From NCBI RefSeq assembly GCF_001045465.1, contig NZ_LFND01000007.1:186001-250000 (forward strand): a DNA stretch of 64,000 nt, in the 5' to 3' direction. The stretch's first letter is position 1. Each line of letters starts with the position of its first letter. The notes under the pieces were generated by a model. The model was not told where the DNA came from, made no database searches, and was given only the letters and a program-made list of their open reading frames with translations. The DNA is from Chryseobacterium angstadtii (GTDB taxonomy: Bacteria; Bacteroidota; Bacteroidia; Flavobacteriales; Weeksellaceae). A program made the position numbers and the translations under genes. This document shows positions 1-9,532 of this stretch, piece by piece.

Positions 1-714
1 AAGAAATATGTGGATGAAATGATGGTGATTCTTCCTTTCGAAGAAGATTTTTATAAAAAACATGGTGTACATTCCCATTTTGTGGGACATCCGCTTCTGG
101 ATGCCATCTCTAGCCTGAAAGACATCAGTCCGGAAGCATTTAAAAAAGAAAACGGCCTGAACGAAAAAGAGATCATTGCACTTCTCCCTGGTTCAAGAAA
201 GCAGGAAGTGGAAAAAATGCTTGAAATCATGCTTTCCGTAAGACCGCATTTTAAAAATTACCAGTTTGTAATTGCCGGAGCACCAAGCCTTCCCAAAGAA
301 TTTTATCAGAAATATGTGGATGACAACGTTCATTTTGTTTCCAACAGAACTTATGATCTGCTGAGATGTTCGAAAGCTGCGCTGGTCACTTCGGGAACGG
401 CAACCCTGGAAACCGCTTTGCTCAATGTTCCGGAAGTAGTATGCTATCGCGGAAGCAAAATTTCATACGCTATCGCAAAGAGACTGGTTAAAAACATCAA
501 GTATATTTCTTTGGTTAATCTGATCATGGATAGGGAAGTGGTGAAAGAATTGATTCAGGCCGACCTTAATACCCAGAATCTGGTAGAAGAACTGAATAAA
601 ATGATTGAAGGCGAAAAAAGAAACAAAGTTCTGGAAGATTACAACCTGCTAAGAGAAAAATTGGGAGGAAAAGGAGCCAGTGAAAAAGCGGCTGAGGTGA
701 TTTTAAGTGTTTAG
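1..714 (+). CDS. lpxB: Lipid-A-disaccharide synthase, 3' part (LpxB)
   Basis: This is the C-terminal 237 residues of LpxB, the GT19 glycosyltransferase that joins UDP-2,3-diacylglucosamine to lipid X to form the lipid A disaccharide at the inner face of the cytoplasmic membrane. The reading frame is open to base 1, so the N-terminal third lies outside the window. Family motifs visible are ILPFEEDFYKKHGV, FVGHPLLD, LLPGSRKQEV (nucleotide-binding) and the GTATLETAL stretch followed by VVCYRGS. The family is usually about 370 residues, so some 130 are missing on the left because of the window edge, not truncation. The next gene starts 58 bases downstream on the same strand. Confidence 0.95.
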   Translation, partial: KKYVDEMMVILPFEEDFYKKHGVHSHFVGHPLLDAISSLKDISPEAFKKENGLNEKEIIALLPGSRKQEVEKMLEIMLSVRPHFKNYQFVIAGAPSLPKEFYQKYVDDNVHFVSNRTYDLLRCSKAALVTSGTATLETALLNVPEVVCYRGSKISYAIAKRLVKNIKYISLVNLIMDREVVKELIQADLNTQNLVEELNKMIEGEKRNKVLEDYNLLREKLGGKGASEKAAEVILSV

Positions 715-772
715 AACAGAGTTCCAATTGATTTAATGCTGACGGGTTTTGTAGATTTAAATTTTTATTAAA

Positions 773-1861
773 ATGAATTTTAAAAGCTTACTCATATTCA
801 TTCTTTTGACGGGTATTTCCCTGAAAAGTTTTGCTCAATCCAATAAATCCCGTGATCAGGTTCAGATTTTCTACTACGGATGGTATGCAAACCCAAAAGT
901 AGATGGAAAGTATGACCATTGGAATCACAAGATCCTGCCTCACTGGAGTAATCCGAAATGGAACAACTTGGGACATTACAAAGGAGGAGATGATATCGGA
1001 GCGAATTTCTACCCCGAACTTGGAAATTACAGTTCCAACGATCCTGAAATCATCAGAAAACATATGAAGATGATGAAAGATTCCGGTGTGGGAGTCGTTA
1101 TTCTAAGCTGGTTGGGGAAAGATTCCTTTGTAGATAAAAGCATTACCCGATATCTGGATATGGCAGATCAGTTCGGTTTGAAGGTAGCCTTTCACATAGA
1201 ACCCTTTTATAAGAGTGTAGACGAGCTCAGAGAGCAGCTTTCTTATCTTGTTAAAACCTATTCCAGGCATCATGCTTTCTATAAAAAGAACGGGAAACCT
1301 TTATATTATGTATACGATAGTTATAAGATTTCTCCGCAGGAATGGTCTGAACTGCTTTCCAAAAATGGAACAAAAACCGTCCGTAATACGGAATTAGACG
1401 GGTTTTATATCGGATTGTGGGTGGAGAAGGAGCATTCAGCTTTTTTTGAAACCTCCGGATTTGATGGCTTCTATACCTATTTTGCCAGCGAAGGTTTTGT
1501 CTTCGGAAGTACGGTTTCCAACTGGAATTACCTTTCCCAATATGCCAAAGATCATCAACTTATTTTCATTCCGTGTGTGGGACCCGGATATTCAGATACC
1601 AGGATAAGACCGTGGAACGAAGCCAATTTCAAAAGTCGGGAAAATGGGAAATACTATGAAAATATGTTTAAGGCCGCTGAAAAAGTACATCCTGATTTTA
1701 TTGGGATCACTTCTTTTAATGAATGGCACGAAGGAACTCAGATAGAACCGGCAATTCCAAAAAAAGCAGGTGATTTCAAATATGAAGACTATGGTAAAGA
1801 TCCCTGGTTGTATATTAAAGAAACAAAAAGACTGACCGATCAGTTTCTGAAAGGAAAGTAA
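773..1861 (+). CDS. Secreted GH99-like glycoside hydrolase
   Basis: A 362-residue exported protein. Residues 1-21 form a signal peptide ending SFAQS. The rest matches the GH71/GH99-like family (endo-alpha-mannosidase fold): FYYGWYANP near the N-terminus, a VILSWLG strand, AFHIEPFY (the region that carries catalytic glutamates in GH99 enzymes) and the very conserved ITSFNEWHEGTQIEP near residue 315. Known GH99 members cleave internal mannosidic linkages in eukaryotic N-glycans or yeast mannan; the substrate here is not deducible. A role in periplasmic or surface glycan degradation is inferred. It stands alone between lpxB and comEC, with no SusC/SusD partner nearby, and a hairpin terminator follows it. 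Confidence 0.8.
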   Translation: MNFKSLLIFILLTGISLKSFAQSNKSRDQVQIFYYGWYANPKVDGKYDHWNHKILPHWSNPKWNNLGHYKGGDDIGANFYPELGNYSSNDPEIIRKHMKMMKDSGVGVVILSWLGKDSFVDKSITRYLDMADQFGLKVAFHIEPFYKSVDELREQLSYLVKTYSRHHAFYKKNGKPLYYVYDSYKISPQEWSELLSKNGTKTVRNTELDGFYIGLWVEKEHSAFFETSGFDGFYTYFASEGFVFGSTVSNWNYLSQYAKDHQLIFIPCVGPGYSDTRIRPWNEANFKSRENGKYYENMFKAAEKVHPDFIGITSFNEWHEGTQIEPAIPKKAGDFKYEDYGKDPWLYIKETKRLTDQFLKGK

Positions 1862-1958
1862 ATGAGTACTACTTGACTTTATTTTCTTTAATACTGTTTT
1901 GAATTTAAAAATTTAATCAAATAAAAGCTGCAACTGCAGATAATTTACCCATACCAAA

Positions 1959-1990
1959 AAGCTGTCCGATCGGGGCGGCTTATTTTTTTT
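1959..1990 (+). terminator. Rho-independent terminator after the GH99-like gene
   Basis: A 9-bp stem (AAGCTGTCC with GGGCGGCTT, including two G-U pairs) closes a GATCG loop and is followed by A and eight T residues. Confidence 0.7.
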
Positions 1991-2127
1991 GTCTGAATGA
2001 GATTTTGTAGTAAATAATCAGGCTCCTTGTTAGTAAATTAGAGGGGAAATACATTCTGATTCTGCAAAATCCGTGTTATTCAGGAATCCAATAAATCAAT
2101 ACTTTTTAAGCGTCATAAAAGCACTCA

Positions 2128-3897
2128 TTGAATCAGCAGCCTCTTCTTATTCTGGCCGTATGTTTTATCCTCGGAATATTTTTTCAGGATCAGCTAATGC
2201 TGGGTAAAGTTGGCGTTGGGATAATTGCGGCAGGTTGTTTTTTGATTCTTCTGTTGTACTTTTTCCATTCCTATTTTTTACATCAGATAAAGACCGTTTT
2301 ATTAGGCTTACTATTTTTCGGAACCGGAATCGTTCTTCATTTCTTTAATACTTTTTCCTTTACAGAACTTCCGGCTTCCCGAAATGAAACAATAGTCTTT
2401 AAAATTTCAAAGAAATTAAATTCTACAGAAAAGAATAAAAAATATGAAGCCTTTGTTGAGGTTGACGGGAAAAGCTTTAATTCAGTCCTCTACATCCCAA
2501 AAACAGGTAAGGAACTCGATTTTAATCATTACTACAAAGCACAGGCTTATATTTCAAAACCGAAGTCGCCGCAATATGATTTTCAGTTTAATTATGCGGG
2601 ATATTTAAAAAGAAAAGGAATTGAATACCAATGCTATCTGTCAAAAGAAATCTCTTCAGCAACAAGAAATGATTTGAATGTAAGTGAACGGATTCAGCAA
2701 CAGAGATTTGAAATCCTTCAAAAAATAGATAAAACCCAAATGTCTCCGAAGACCAGAGAGTTTTTAAAAGGAATTATCCTGGCAGACAGAACAGAAACGG
2801 ATGCAGGAACGGTACAGGATTTCAACCGTTCGGGGATGGTGCATCTGCTGGCGATCTCGGGAACGCATATCGTAGTGATTTTCGGAATGTTTTATTTTGT
2901 TTTGACCAGATTCTGCCCTCTTTGGTTTAGAAAATATGCAGTTATTTCCTGTATTTCCCAGATCTGGTTCTTTGCTGCATTTATAGGCTTTGGAAATTCT
3001 GTAGTGCGCTCCTGCATTATGCTTACGGTGTATTTTGTCTATGTACTTCTTCAGAGAAAACCGGATTTGCTCCATTCTTTGTCACTTTCGGCCATGATTA
3101 TTCTGATTGCAGATACCTGGCAGATCTTCGATGTGGGGTTTCAGCTCAGCTTTCTTGCGGTTTTGGGGATTTTCTGGCTGAATCAACCTCTTTTAAAGTA
3201 TTTTCCTAAACAGGATGGCTACTTCAAAAAGCTGCTTTTCAATGCGGTTACCATATCACTTTCGGCGCAGCTGGCCACACTTCCTTTGGTTCTTTACTAT
3301 TTCCACCAGTTTTCGTTGGTTTCTATTCCGGCCAATATATTGATCGTGCCTTTTTCAGAGCTTATTATTGTGTTTTCGTTTTTAATGACGATTCTTATTG
3401 CATTGCGGATGGATTTTGGTTTTATTCAGATGATCTATGATACTTCAATTCAGATGCTGCTGAAACTGATACATTGGTTTGCAGAATCGGATCTGCTGTT
3501 TTTTTCCAATATCCCGATGAATTTGGTTGAGGTTTTTATTGCATTGGCCATAGTTTATGAGTTGAGGCCGTCACTTTTGAAATTCAGCTTAAAAAATTCA
3601 ATGAAACTGGCAAAAATTATGGTATTATTTTTTATCGTCAGAACAGGTTTTTCTGTTTTTGAAAATCAGAGACAGGAGATTCTTATCCATGATTTTGGAG
3701 TGAATAAAGTGTTGTCTGTAAAGGTAGGAAATAGAGCTGTTTTCTGGGTTGCAGAAAATTCTGACAGAAAGAAGCTAGTGAGTTTTGTAACAGCTCCTTA
3801 TTGCTCTTCAAGACGCGTTCGGAAGGTAGAAATAAAGACTTTCCCTAACATGGTACAAAAAGCAATTTATAATGGTAAAATATATGATTTGAAATAA
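2128..3897 (+). CDS. comEC: ComEC/Rec2-family DNA uptake channel
   Basis: A polytopic membrane protein of 589 residues. It has N-terminal hydrophobic helices, a soluble OB-like region (DUF4131 type, about residues 90-170), then the Competence domain with the hallmark GMVHLLAISGTHIVVIFG near residue 240 and about eight further membrane segments. ComEC carries single-stranded DNA across the inner membrane during natural transformation. The C-terminal metallo-beta-lactamase domain of Gram-positive ComEC is absent, as in many Bacteroidota homologues. The start is a TTG, the first possible start after an in-frame stop at 2116. It lies about 140 bases upstream of sdhC and is probably transcribed separately. 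Confidence 0.9.
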   Translation: MNQQPLLILAVCFILGIFFQDQLMLGKVGVGIIAAGCFLILLLYFFHSYFLHQIKTVLLGLLFFGTGIVLHFFNTFSFTELPASRNETIVFKISKKLNSTEKNKKYEAFVEVDGKSFNSVLYIPKTGKELDFNHYYKAQAYISKPKSPQYDFQFNYAGYLKRKGIEYQCYLSKEISSATRNDLNVSERIQQQRFEILQKIDKTQMSPKTREFLKGIILADRTETDAGTVQDFNRSGMVHLLAISGTHIVVIFGMFYFVLTRFCPLWFRKYAVISCISQIWFFAAFIGFGNSVVRSCIMLTVYFVYVLLQRKPDLLHSLSLSAMIILIADTWQIFDVGFQLSFLAVLGIFWLNQPLLKYFPKQDGYFKKLLFNAVTISLSAQLATLPLVLYYFHQFSLVSIPANILIVPFSELIIVFSFLMTILIALRMDFGFIQMIYDTSIQMLLKLIHWFAESDLLFFSNIPMNLVEVFIALAIVYELRPSLLKFSLKNSMKLAKIMVLFFIVRTGFSVFENQRQEILIHDFGVNKVLSVKVGNRAVFWVAENSDRKKLVSFVTAPYCSSRRVRKVEIKTFPNMVQKAIYNGKIYDLK

Positions 3898-4008
3898 TAA
3901 ACGGTGTTTTATATTATGGCCTTACAATGCCCGCTGGATTCTTATTTAGAAAGATTACAAACTGGCTAATTGTGAGATTTCTCACTTCCCGATATTGTTA
4001 ACATTTCT

Positions 4009-4016
4009 TAATTTTG
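4009..4016 (+). promoter_or_regulatory. Candidate -7 element upstream of sdhCAB
   Basis: TAATTTTG fits the Bacteroidota -7 consensus TAnnTTTG and lies 23 bases before the sdhC start. No well-spaced -33 TTG was found. Confidence 0.5.
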
Positions 4017-4039
4017 TGGAAATTCAAATTTAAACTTAT

Positions 4040-4702
4040 ATGGCAGGTTTAACGAGTTCTACGATAGGTAGAAAATATGCGATGGCATTATCAGCTCTAT
4101 TTTTGCTGATCTTTCTTATACTGCATTTGACGACCAATTTGTTATCAGTTCTCAATCGTGATGCATTCAACACAGCATCAGATTTCATGGGCTATAATCC
4201 TTTTGTGCAGTTCTTAATGCAGCCTGTTCTTGGTTTTGCAGTTCTTTTCCATTTTATTATGGGGTTTGTTCTGGAAATTAAGAACAACAAAGCGCGTCCG
4301 GTAAAGTACGCTTCAAACAACCCTTCTGTGAACTCTTCATGGATGTCCAGAAATATGATTATTTCAGGAGCAGTTGTTTTGGCTTTCCTTGCGCTTCACT
4401 TATATGATTTCTGGCTTCACGAAATCAATTACAAGTATGTAGAAGGATTGGCTCCTGATGCAGAACGTTTCTGGCCGGAGTTACATGAGAAGTTTGCAGA
4501 TCTTTGGAGAGTTGCTTTATATGTGATCTCTTTTGTTTTGCTTGGACTGCATTTGGCTCACGGTTTCCAATCTTCATTCCAGTCTATTGGAGCAAGACAC
4601 CCGAAATATACTCCGGTAATTAAAGCTTTTGGAAAATGGTATTCCATCCTTATTCCTGCAGGTTTTATTTTTATTGCAATTTTTCACTTCGTAACTCAAT
4701 AA
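4040..4702 (+). CDS. sdhC: Succinate dehydrogenase cytochrome b subunit
   Basis: A 220-residue integral membrane protein with five hydrophobic helices. It is the single large cytochrome b subunit of the type found in Bacillus and Wolinella complex II, which binds two b hemes and needs no SdhD. Candidate heme histidines lie within the membrane segments: LHLTTN, FHFIMGF, LHLYDF, GLHLAHG. It anchors the SdhA and SdhB subunits and passes electrons from succinate to menaquinone. The gene begins the sdhCAB operon; sdhA follows after 15 bases. Length and organisation are standard for the phylum. Confidence 0.95.
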   Translation: MAGLTSSTIGRKYAMALSALFLLIFLILHLTTNLLSVLNRDAFNTASDFMGYNPFVQFLMQPVLGFAVLFHFIMGFVLEIKNNKARPVKYASNNPSVNSSWMSRNMIISGAVVLAFLALHLYDFWLHEINYKYVEGLAPDAERFWPELHEKFADLWRVALYVISFVLLGLHLAHGFQSSFQSIGARHPKYTPVIKAFGKWYSILIPAGFIFIAIFHFVTQ

Positions 4703-4717
4703 TATCAATATACCAAT

Positions 4718-6730
4718 ATGAGTAAATTAGATTCAAAAATTCCGGCTGGTCCTTTAAAGGATAAATGGAAGCATCATAAAGACCATATGAACCTTGTTGC
4801 ACCAAACAACAGAGATAAGATTGATATTATTGTTGTAGGGACAGGTTTGGCAGGAGGTTCTGCGGCAGCTACTTTAGCTGAGCAGGGATACAATGTAAAA
4901 GCATTCTGCTACCAGGATTCTCCAAGAAGAGCGCACTCTATTGCAGCGCAGGGAGGGATCAATGCCGCTAAAAACTATCAGGGTGACGGTGACTCTACTT
5001 ACAGATTATTCTATGACACCATCAAAGGAGGTGACTACAGAGCAAGAGAGGCCAACGTTTACAGATTGGCGGAAGTTTCTGCTAATATTATTGACCAGTG
5101 TGTTTCGCAAGGTGTTCCGTTCGGTAGAGATTACGGCGGTCAGCTGGACAACCGTTCATTCGGTGGGGTTCAGGTAAAAAGAACATTCTACGCAAAAGGA
5201 CAGACAGGTCAGCAGTTGTTGCTGGGTGCCTATTCTGCAATGAGCCGTCAGATCGGTAAAGGAAGAATCAAGATGTACAACCGTCATGAAATGCTAGACC
5301 TTGTTATCGTAGATGGAAAAGCAAGAGGAATTATCGCAAGAAACCTGGTAACAGGTGAAATCGAAAGACATTCTGCTCACGCGGTAGTTATTGCTTCAGG
5401 AGGATACGGAAACGTATATTTCCTTTCTACCAATGCAATGGGGTCCAACGTTTCTGCAGCCTGGAAAATCCACAAAAAAGGAGCGTATTTCGCAAACCCT
5501 TGTTATGTACAGATTCACCCGACTTGTATTCCGGTTCACGGAACACAGCAGTCTAAACTGACTTTGATGTCTGAGTCACTAAGAAACTCCGGAAGAATCT
5601 GGGTTCCTAAGAAAATTGAAGATTCAGTAGCGATCAGAGAAGGGAAACTGAGACCTGAAAATATTAAAGAAGAAGATAGAGATTATTATTTGGAGAGAAG
5701 ATATCCGGCATTCGGAAACCTGGTACCAAGAGACGTTGCGTCCAGAGCAGGTAAAGAAAGATGTGATGCAGGTTTCGGAATCGAAAATAATGATACTAAA
5801 GAAGGGGTTTACCTGGATTTCTCCACAGAAATTATCAAAAAAGGTAAAGAAGCCGCTATCGAAAAACATATTCACAATCCTACAGATCAGCAGATTTATG
5901 ATTTAGGAAAAGCTTGGGTTGAGGAGAAATACGGTAACTTATTCGTTATGTACGAAAAAATTACTGCCGATGATCCTTACAAAACTCCAATGAAGATTTA
6001 TCCTGCAGTACACTACACAATGGGTGGTGTTTGGGTAGATTACAACCTGCAGTCTACAATCCCTGGATGTTTCGTAATTGGTGAAGCTAACTTCTCTGAT
6101 CACGGAGCGAACAGATTAGGGGCTTCTGCATTGATGCAAGGTTTGGCAGACGGATACTTCGTACTTCCTTACACTATTGCAGATTATCTTTCTGCAGACA
6201 TCAGAACAGGTGCAATTCCTACGGCTTCCGGTGAATTTGATCAGGCTGAAAAAGGAATTAAAGATAAAATTGATTTCTTCTTAAATAATAAAGGAACTCA
6301 TTCAGTAGATCATTTCCACAAAAAATTAGGACACATCATGTGGAATAAGGTGGGAATGGGAAGAACTCCTGAAGGATTGAAAGAAGCTATCGCTGAAATC
6401 GCTCAGGTGAAAAAAGAATTCTGGGCAGATGTGAAAGTTCCCGGTGATGCTGAAGGAATGAACACCGAACTTGAAAAGGCGTTCAGAGTTGCAGATTTTA
6501 TCGAGCTTGGACAATTGATGGCCATTGACGCATTACACAGAAACGAATCTTGTGGTGGACACTTCAGAGAAGATCATGCTACTCCTGAAGGTGAGGCTGA
6601 AAGAGATGATGTTAACTTTAAATATGTAGGAGCCTGGGAATATCAAACAGATGATATCAATACAGAAGTTCTGCACAAAGAAGACTTGATCTACGAAAAC
6701 ATTGAAGTTAAAGCAAGAAGTTACAAATAA
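4718..6730 (+). CDS. sdhA: Succinate dehydrogenase/fumarate reductase flavoprotein subunit
   Basis: A 670-residue FAD-binding catalytic subunit that oxidises succinate to fumarate on the cytoplasmic face of complex II. The dinucleotide-binding motif VVGTGLAGGSAAATLAEQG is at residues 39-57, followed by RRAHSIAAQGGINAAKN, which contains the histidine that covalently binds FAD. The active-site loop HPTCIP and the arginine in PRDVASR near residue 340 are present, as are HYTMGGVWVD and GANRLGASALMQG. The 670-residue length matches Bacteroidota SdhA, longer than the proteobacterial form. It sits between sdhC (15 bases) and sdhB (24 bases). Confidence 0.97.
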   Translation: MSKLDSKIPAGPLKDKWKHHKDHMNLVAPNNRDKIDIIVVGTGLAGGSAAATLAEQGYNVKAFCYQDSPRRAHSIAAQGGINAAKNYQGDGDSTYRLFYDTIKGGDYRAREANVYRLAEVSANIIDQCVSQGVPFGRDYGGQLDNRSFGGVQVKRTFYAKGQTGQQLLLGAYSAMSRQIGKGRIKMYNRHEMLDLVIVDGKARGIIARNLVTGEIERHSAHAVVIASGGYGNVYFLSTNAMGSNVSAAWKIHKKGAYFANPCYVQIHPTCIPVHGTQQSKLTLMSESLRNSGRIWVPKKIEDSVAIREGKLRPENIKEEDRDYYLERRYPAFGNLVPRDVASRAGKERCDAGFGIENNDTKEGVYLDFSTEIIKKGKEAAIEKHIHNPTDQQIYDLGKAWVEEKYGNLFVMYEKITADDPYKTPMKIYPAVHYTMGGVWVDYNLQSTIPGCFVIGEANFSDHGANRLGASALMQGLADGYFVLPYTIADYLSADIRTGAIPTASGEFDQAEKGIKDKIDFFLNNKGTHSVDHFHKKLGHIMWNKVGMGRTPEGLKEAIAEIAQVKKEFWADVKVPGDAEGMNTELEKAFRVADFIELGQLMAIDALHRNESCGGHFREDHATPEGEAERDDVNFKYVGAWEYQTDDINTEVLHKEDLIYENIEVKARSYK

Positions 6731-6754
6731 TCTCCAACCTATAAATAAATAATT

Positions 6755-7522
6755 ATGAGTGCAAAAAAAGGCCTTCATCTTACCCTAAAAATTTGGAGAC
6801 AAAAAAATAGCAAAACTAAAGGTCAGTTCGAGACCTACAAAATATCAGACGTTTCTACAGATTCTTCTTTCCTGGAAATGTTGGATATTTTGAACGAAAA
6901 CATCATCAACGAAGGAAAAGAGCCTATCGCTTTCGATCACGACTGTCGTGAAGGAATCTGCGGGATGTGTTCTCTTTACATCAATGGTAGAGCACACGGT
7001 CCGGATACCGGAATTACAACGTGTCAGCTTCACATGAGAATGTTCAAAGACGGTGAAACCATCGTTATTGAACCTTGGAGAAGTGCCGCTTTCCCTGTGA
7101 TTAAAGACTTGATGGTAGACAGAAGCGCATTCGACAGAGTAATGGCTGCAGGTGGTTTCATTTCCGTGAACACTTCAGGAAATACTTTGGATGCTAATGC
7201 CATTCTGGTTCCTAAAGAAGATGCAGACAAAGCAATGGATGCTGCTGCATGTATCGGATGTGGAGCTTGTGTAGCTACATGTAAAAACGGTTCTGCCATG
7301 TTATTCGTTGGAGCTAAAGTTTCTCAGTATGCTCTTCTGCCTCAGGGTAGAGTGGAAGCAAGCAGAAGAGTTCTGAACATGGTGAAAGCTATGGACGAAG
7401 AAGGATTCGGAAACTGTTCGAATACTGGAGCATGTGAAGTGGAATGTCCGAAAGGAATTTCTCTTGAAAACATTGCCAGAATGAACAGAGAGTACATGGC
7501 TGCTATGCTGGACAAAGGATAA
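6755..7522 (+). CDS. sdhB: Succinate dehydrogenase iron-sulfur subunit
   Basis: A 255-residue subunit that relays electrons from FAD to quinone through three iron-sulfur clusters. The N-terminal plant-type ferredoxin domain carries CREGICGMC and a later TTCQLH cysteine for the [2Fe-2S] cluster. The C-terminal domain carries CIGCGACVATCKNG plus NCSNTGACEVECPKG for the [4Fe-4S] and [3Fe-4S] clusters. It is the last gene of sdhCAB, and a strong terminator follows 21 bases after the stop codon. Confidence 0.97.
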   Translation: MSAKKGLHLTLKIWRQKNSKTKGQFETYKISDVSTDSSFLEMLDILNENIINEGKEPIAFDHDCREGICGMCSLYINGRAHGPDTGITTCQLHMRMFKDGETIVIEPWRSAAFPVIKDLMVDRSAFDRVMAAGGFISVNTSGNTLDANAILVPKEDADKAMDAAACIGCGACVATCKNGSAMLFVGAKVSQYALLPQGRVEASRRVLNMVKAMDEEGFGNCSNTGACEVECPKGISLENIARMNREYMAAMLDKG

Positions 7523-7543
7523 AATCTATTCAAAATACATCAA

Positions 7544-7576
7544 AAATCGTCTTCATTATGGAGACGATTTTTTTTA
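7544..7576 (+). terminator. Terminator of sdhCAB
   Basis: A perfect 9-bp stem (AAATCGTCT with AGACGATTT) and a 9-base loop, followed by a run of T. Confidence 0.9.
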
Positions 7577-7813
7577 TGTGTGGTATCAGGCTGTTAAAAT
7601 TTGTTAAGTTGTTGATTGAATAAGACATTCTTTATTTAATAAGTCTATATTTGGTGAACACTTTTTGAGAAAAGACCGATAATCCTCATTCATAGATTTT
7701 TATCTACAACTGAAAATCTGTACCGGTAAAACGGCTTCAACAGCCCTTTTCATAGGATTTCATAAAATTTTCAAAAAAAATAAATAGTGTTAATCAACAA
7801 GCCGTAAAAAACG

Positions 7814-7821
7814 TATTTTTG
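7814..7821 (+). promoter_or_regulatory. Candidate -7 element of the TlpA-like lipoprotein gene
   Basis: TATTTTTG fits TAnnTTTG and ends 18 bases before the ATG at 7840. This also argues against an upstream TTG start at 7819, which would lie inside the promoter. Confidence 0.5.
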
Positions 7822-7839
7822 TGTAATATTAAAATTGAA

Positions 7840-9366
7840 ATGAAAAAATATCTTTTATTGTTTATCATCACAGCATTTGTGATGTCTTGTTCAAAAAAAG
7901 TTGAAGTAAAAGGAAAAATTGCTGGAAGTTCACCGCTCGAAAGAATTGAATTTGTTGAAGCTTCTGGAGTGGCAACCCTTCCACTTGTAAATATTGGTTT
8001 AGATAAAAATGGAAACTTTACAGGAAGTTTCGATGCTCCTAAAGACGGAATGTATGTAATCAACTATGCAGGAAAGCAGAATCTGATTTATCTTGAAGGT
8101 GGACAGAAGTTGAACATTTCCGGAAATGCAATGACTTTCCCTAACGAATTTGTAGTGACAGGAGATGCTAAGAAGAATAATGATTTCCTTCAGGGTTCCC
8201 AGAAATTCTTAGGAGAATACGGAAGCAAAATCAATGTTCAGCAGCTGATGTCAGGTGACGAAAAAACGTTCCTGAAAGGCGCACAGAAAATTGAAGCAGA
8301 CATCAACAAAAATGTTGAAGAACTTGCTAAGAAAAACAACCCTGGAAAAGGAATTATAGAATGGAAAAAGAATGATGTGAAAGTAACCATTCTGAACCTT
8401 CTTGCCAATTACGAAATGTCTCAGCGTCAGATGTCCGGAAATCCTTCATTCAAAGTTTCCAAAGCTTTCAAGGATTACGAAACCAAGCTGGAAGGAGATA
8501 AAGACATGATGGTAAAAACAATTCCGTTATACAGACAGTATCTGCTTGTAAAACTGAGCCCGGATTTCCAAAAATATGCAGAAGCAAAAGCGAAAGGAAA
8601 AACAGATATCATCACTTCCGAAATTTTTGCACAGTTCCTGAAAGACAGAAAAGAACTGTCTCAGACTGCTAAAGATTATCTATTGGCATTTGTGGTAGCT
8701 CAGGATATTCATCCGGGTGCACCAGCAAAAAATACAGAGAAAATCACAAAAATTATCGATACAGATATTAAAGATGCTGCCATTAAAGCAGATATCGTTA
8801 AAATGCAGTTAGCAATCAATGGTCTTAAAGTAGGAGAACTTGCTCCGGAAGCAGCATTGGTAAAAGCAGACGGTAAATCTTATAAGCTTTCTGAAAACAA
8901 AGGAAAACCATATATGCTGTTCTTCTACGCATCTTGGAATCCTTACATCAGTGAAGCTACGGTTCCTGTACTGAAAGAAGTTGTGAATTTCTATAAATCT
9001 AAAATGAACTTCGTTTTTGTAAACGTAGACGATACAAAAGATCAGTTCGTAAAAACAAGTTCTGCATTATTAAAAGGAATTCCTGGAACGAATGTTTACG
9101 GTGAAAAAGGTCTTGAATCAGATATCGCTAAAAAATATGGCGTTTACGGATTCAAATTACCTTGCTTCGTCATCGTTGATAAAGACGGTAAAATTGCCAG
9201 CAGATCTTTTGTAAACTTAGGAGAGCAGGAAGTAGTAACCGTTCTGGATAAACTTACAGGTCTTTCTGCACCGAAAGTAGAACAACAACCTATGCAGTTG
9301 CAACCGGGAATGACTGTTGACCCTTCAGGACAGCCTGTAAATCCTCAGCCAGCCCCAACTAAATAA
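7840..9366 (+). CDS. Thioredoxin-fold (TlpA/DUF4369-like) lipoprotein lacking CxxC
   Basis: A 508-residue lipoprotein: a hydrophobic leader ends in FVMSC, so Cys17 should be lipidated and the protein anchored in the envelope. Residues 20-120 resemble the beta-rich DUF4369 N-terminal domain seen before TlpA-type thioredoxin domains. A helical middle follows, and residues 335-475 form a thioredoxin fold (LFFYASWNPYISEA, then LPCFVIVDKDGKI with the cis-proline). The usual WCxxC is WNPYI here, so both catalytic cysteines are gone and thiol redox activity is unlikely. The tail (485-508) is rich in Pro and Gln. I chose the ATG at 7840 because it starts a typical MKK lipoprotein leader. It is monocistronic, with a terminator downstream. 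Confidence 0.85.
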   Translation: MKKYLLLFIITAFVMSCSKKVEVKGKIAGSSPLERIEFVEASGVATLPLVNIGLDKNGNFTGSFDAPKDGMYVINYAGKQNLIYLEGGQKLNISGNAMTFPNEFVVTGDAKKNNDFLQGSQKFLGEYGSKINVQQLMSGDEKTFLKGAQKIEADINKNVEELAKKNNPGKGIIEWKKNDVKVTILNLLANYEMSQRQMSGNPSFKVSKAFKDYETKLEGDKDMMVKTIPLYRQYLLVKLSPDFQKYAEAKAKGKTDIITSEIFAQFLKDRKELSQTAKDYLLAFVVAQDIHPGAPAKNTEKITKIIDTDIKDAAIKADIVKMQLAINGLKVGELAPEAALVKADGKSYKLSENKGKPYMLFFYASWNPYISEATVPVLKEVVNFYKSKMNFVFVNVDDTKDQFVKTSSALLKGIPGTNVYGEKGLESDIAKKYGVYGFKLPCFVIVDKDGKIASRSFVNLGEQEVVTVLDKLTGLSAPKVEQQPMQLQPGMTVDPSGQPVNPQPAPTK

Positions 9367-9385
9367 TAAACTTTAACATAGATGG

Positions 9386-9414
9386 AAACCTTATCTTCGG
9401 ATAAGGTTTTTTTT
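9386..9414 (+). terminator. Terminator with UUCG tetraloop
   Basis: AAACCTTATC and GATAAGGTTT close a C(UUCG)G tetraloop, followed by a T-run. The hairpin lies just after the TlpA-like lipoprotein gene. Confidence 0.92.
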
Positions 9415-9418
9415 ATTG

Positions 9419-9426
9419 TATTTTTG
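9419..9426 (+). promoter_or_regulatory. Candidate -7 element upstream of rlmD
   Basis: TATTTTTG fits TAnnTTTG, right after the upstream terminator and about 107 bases before the rlmD ATG. It would imply a leader of about 100 bases. Confidence 0.4.
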
Positions 9427-9532
9427 CAGATTGAAACCGGAAATTTTTTCGGTTCATATTAGAAAAATAGAAATAGAGTTTGGGGTGAGGCCGGAGGGCT
9501 TTATCCTACATTAAAAGAATTTGAGTTTACGG

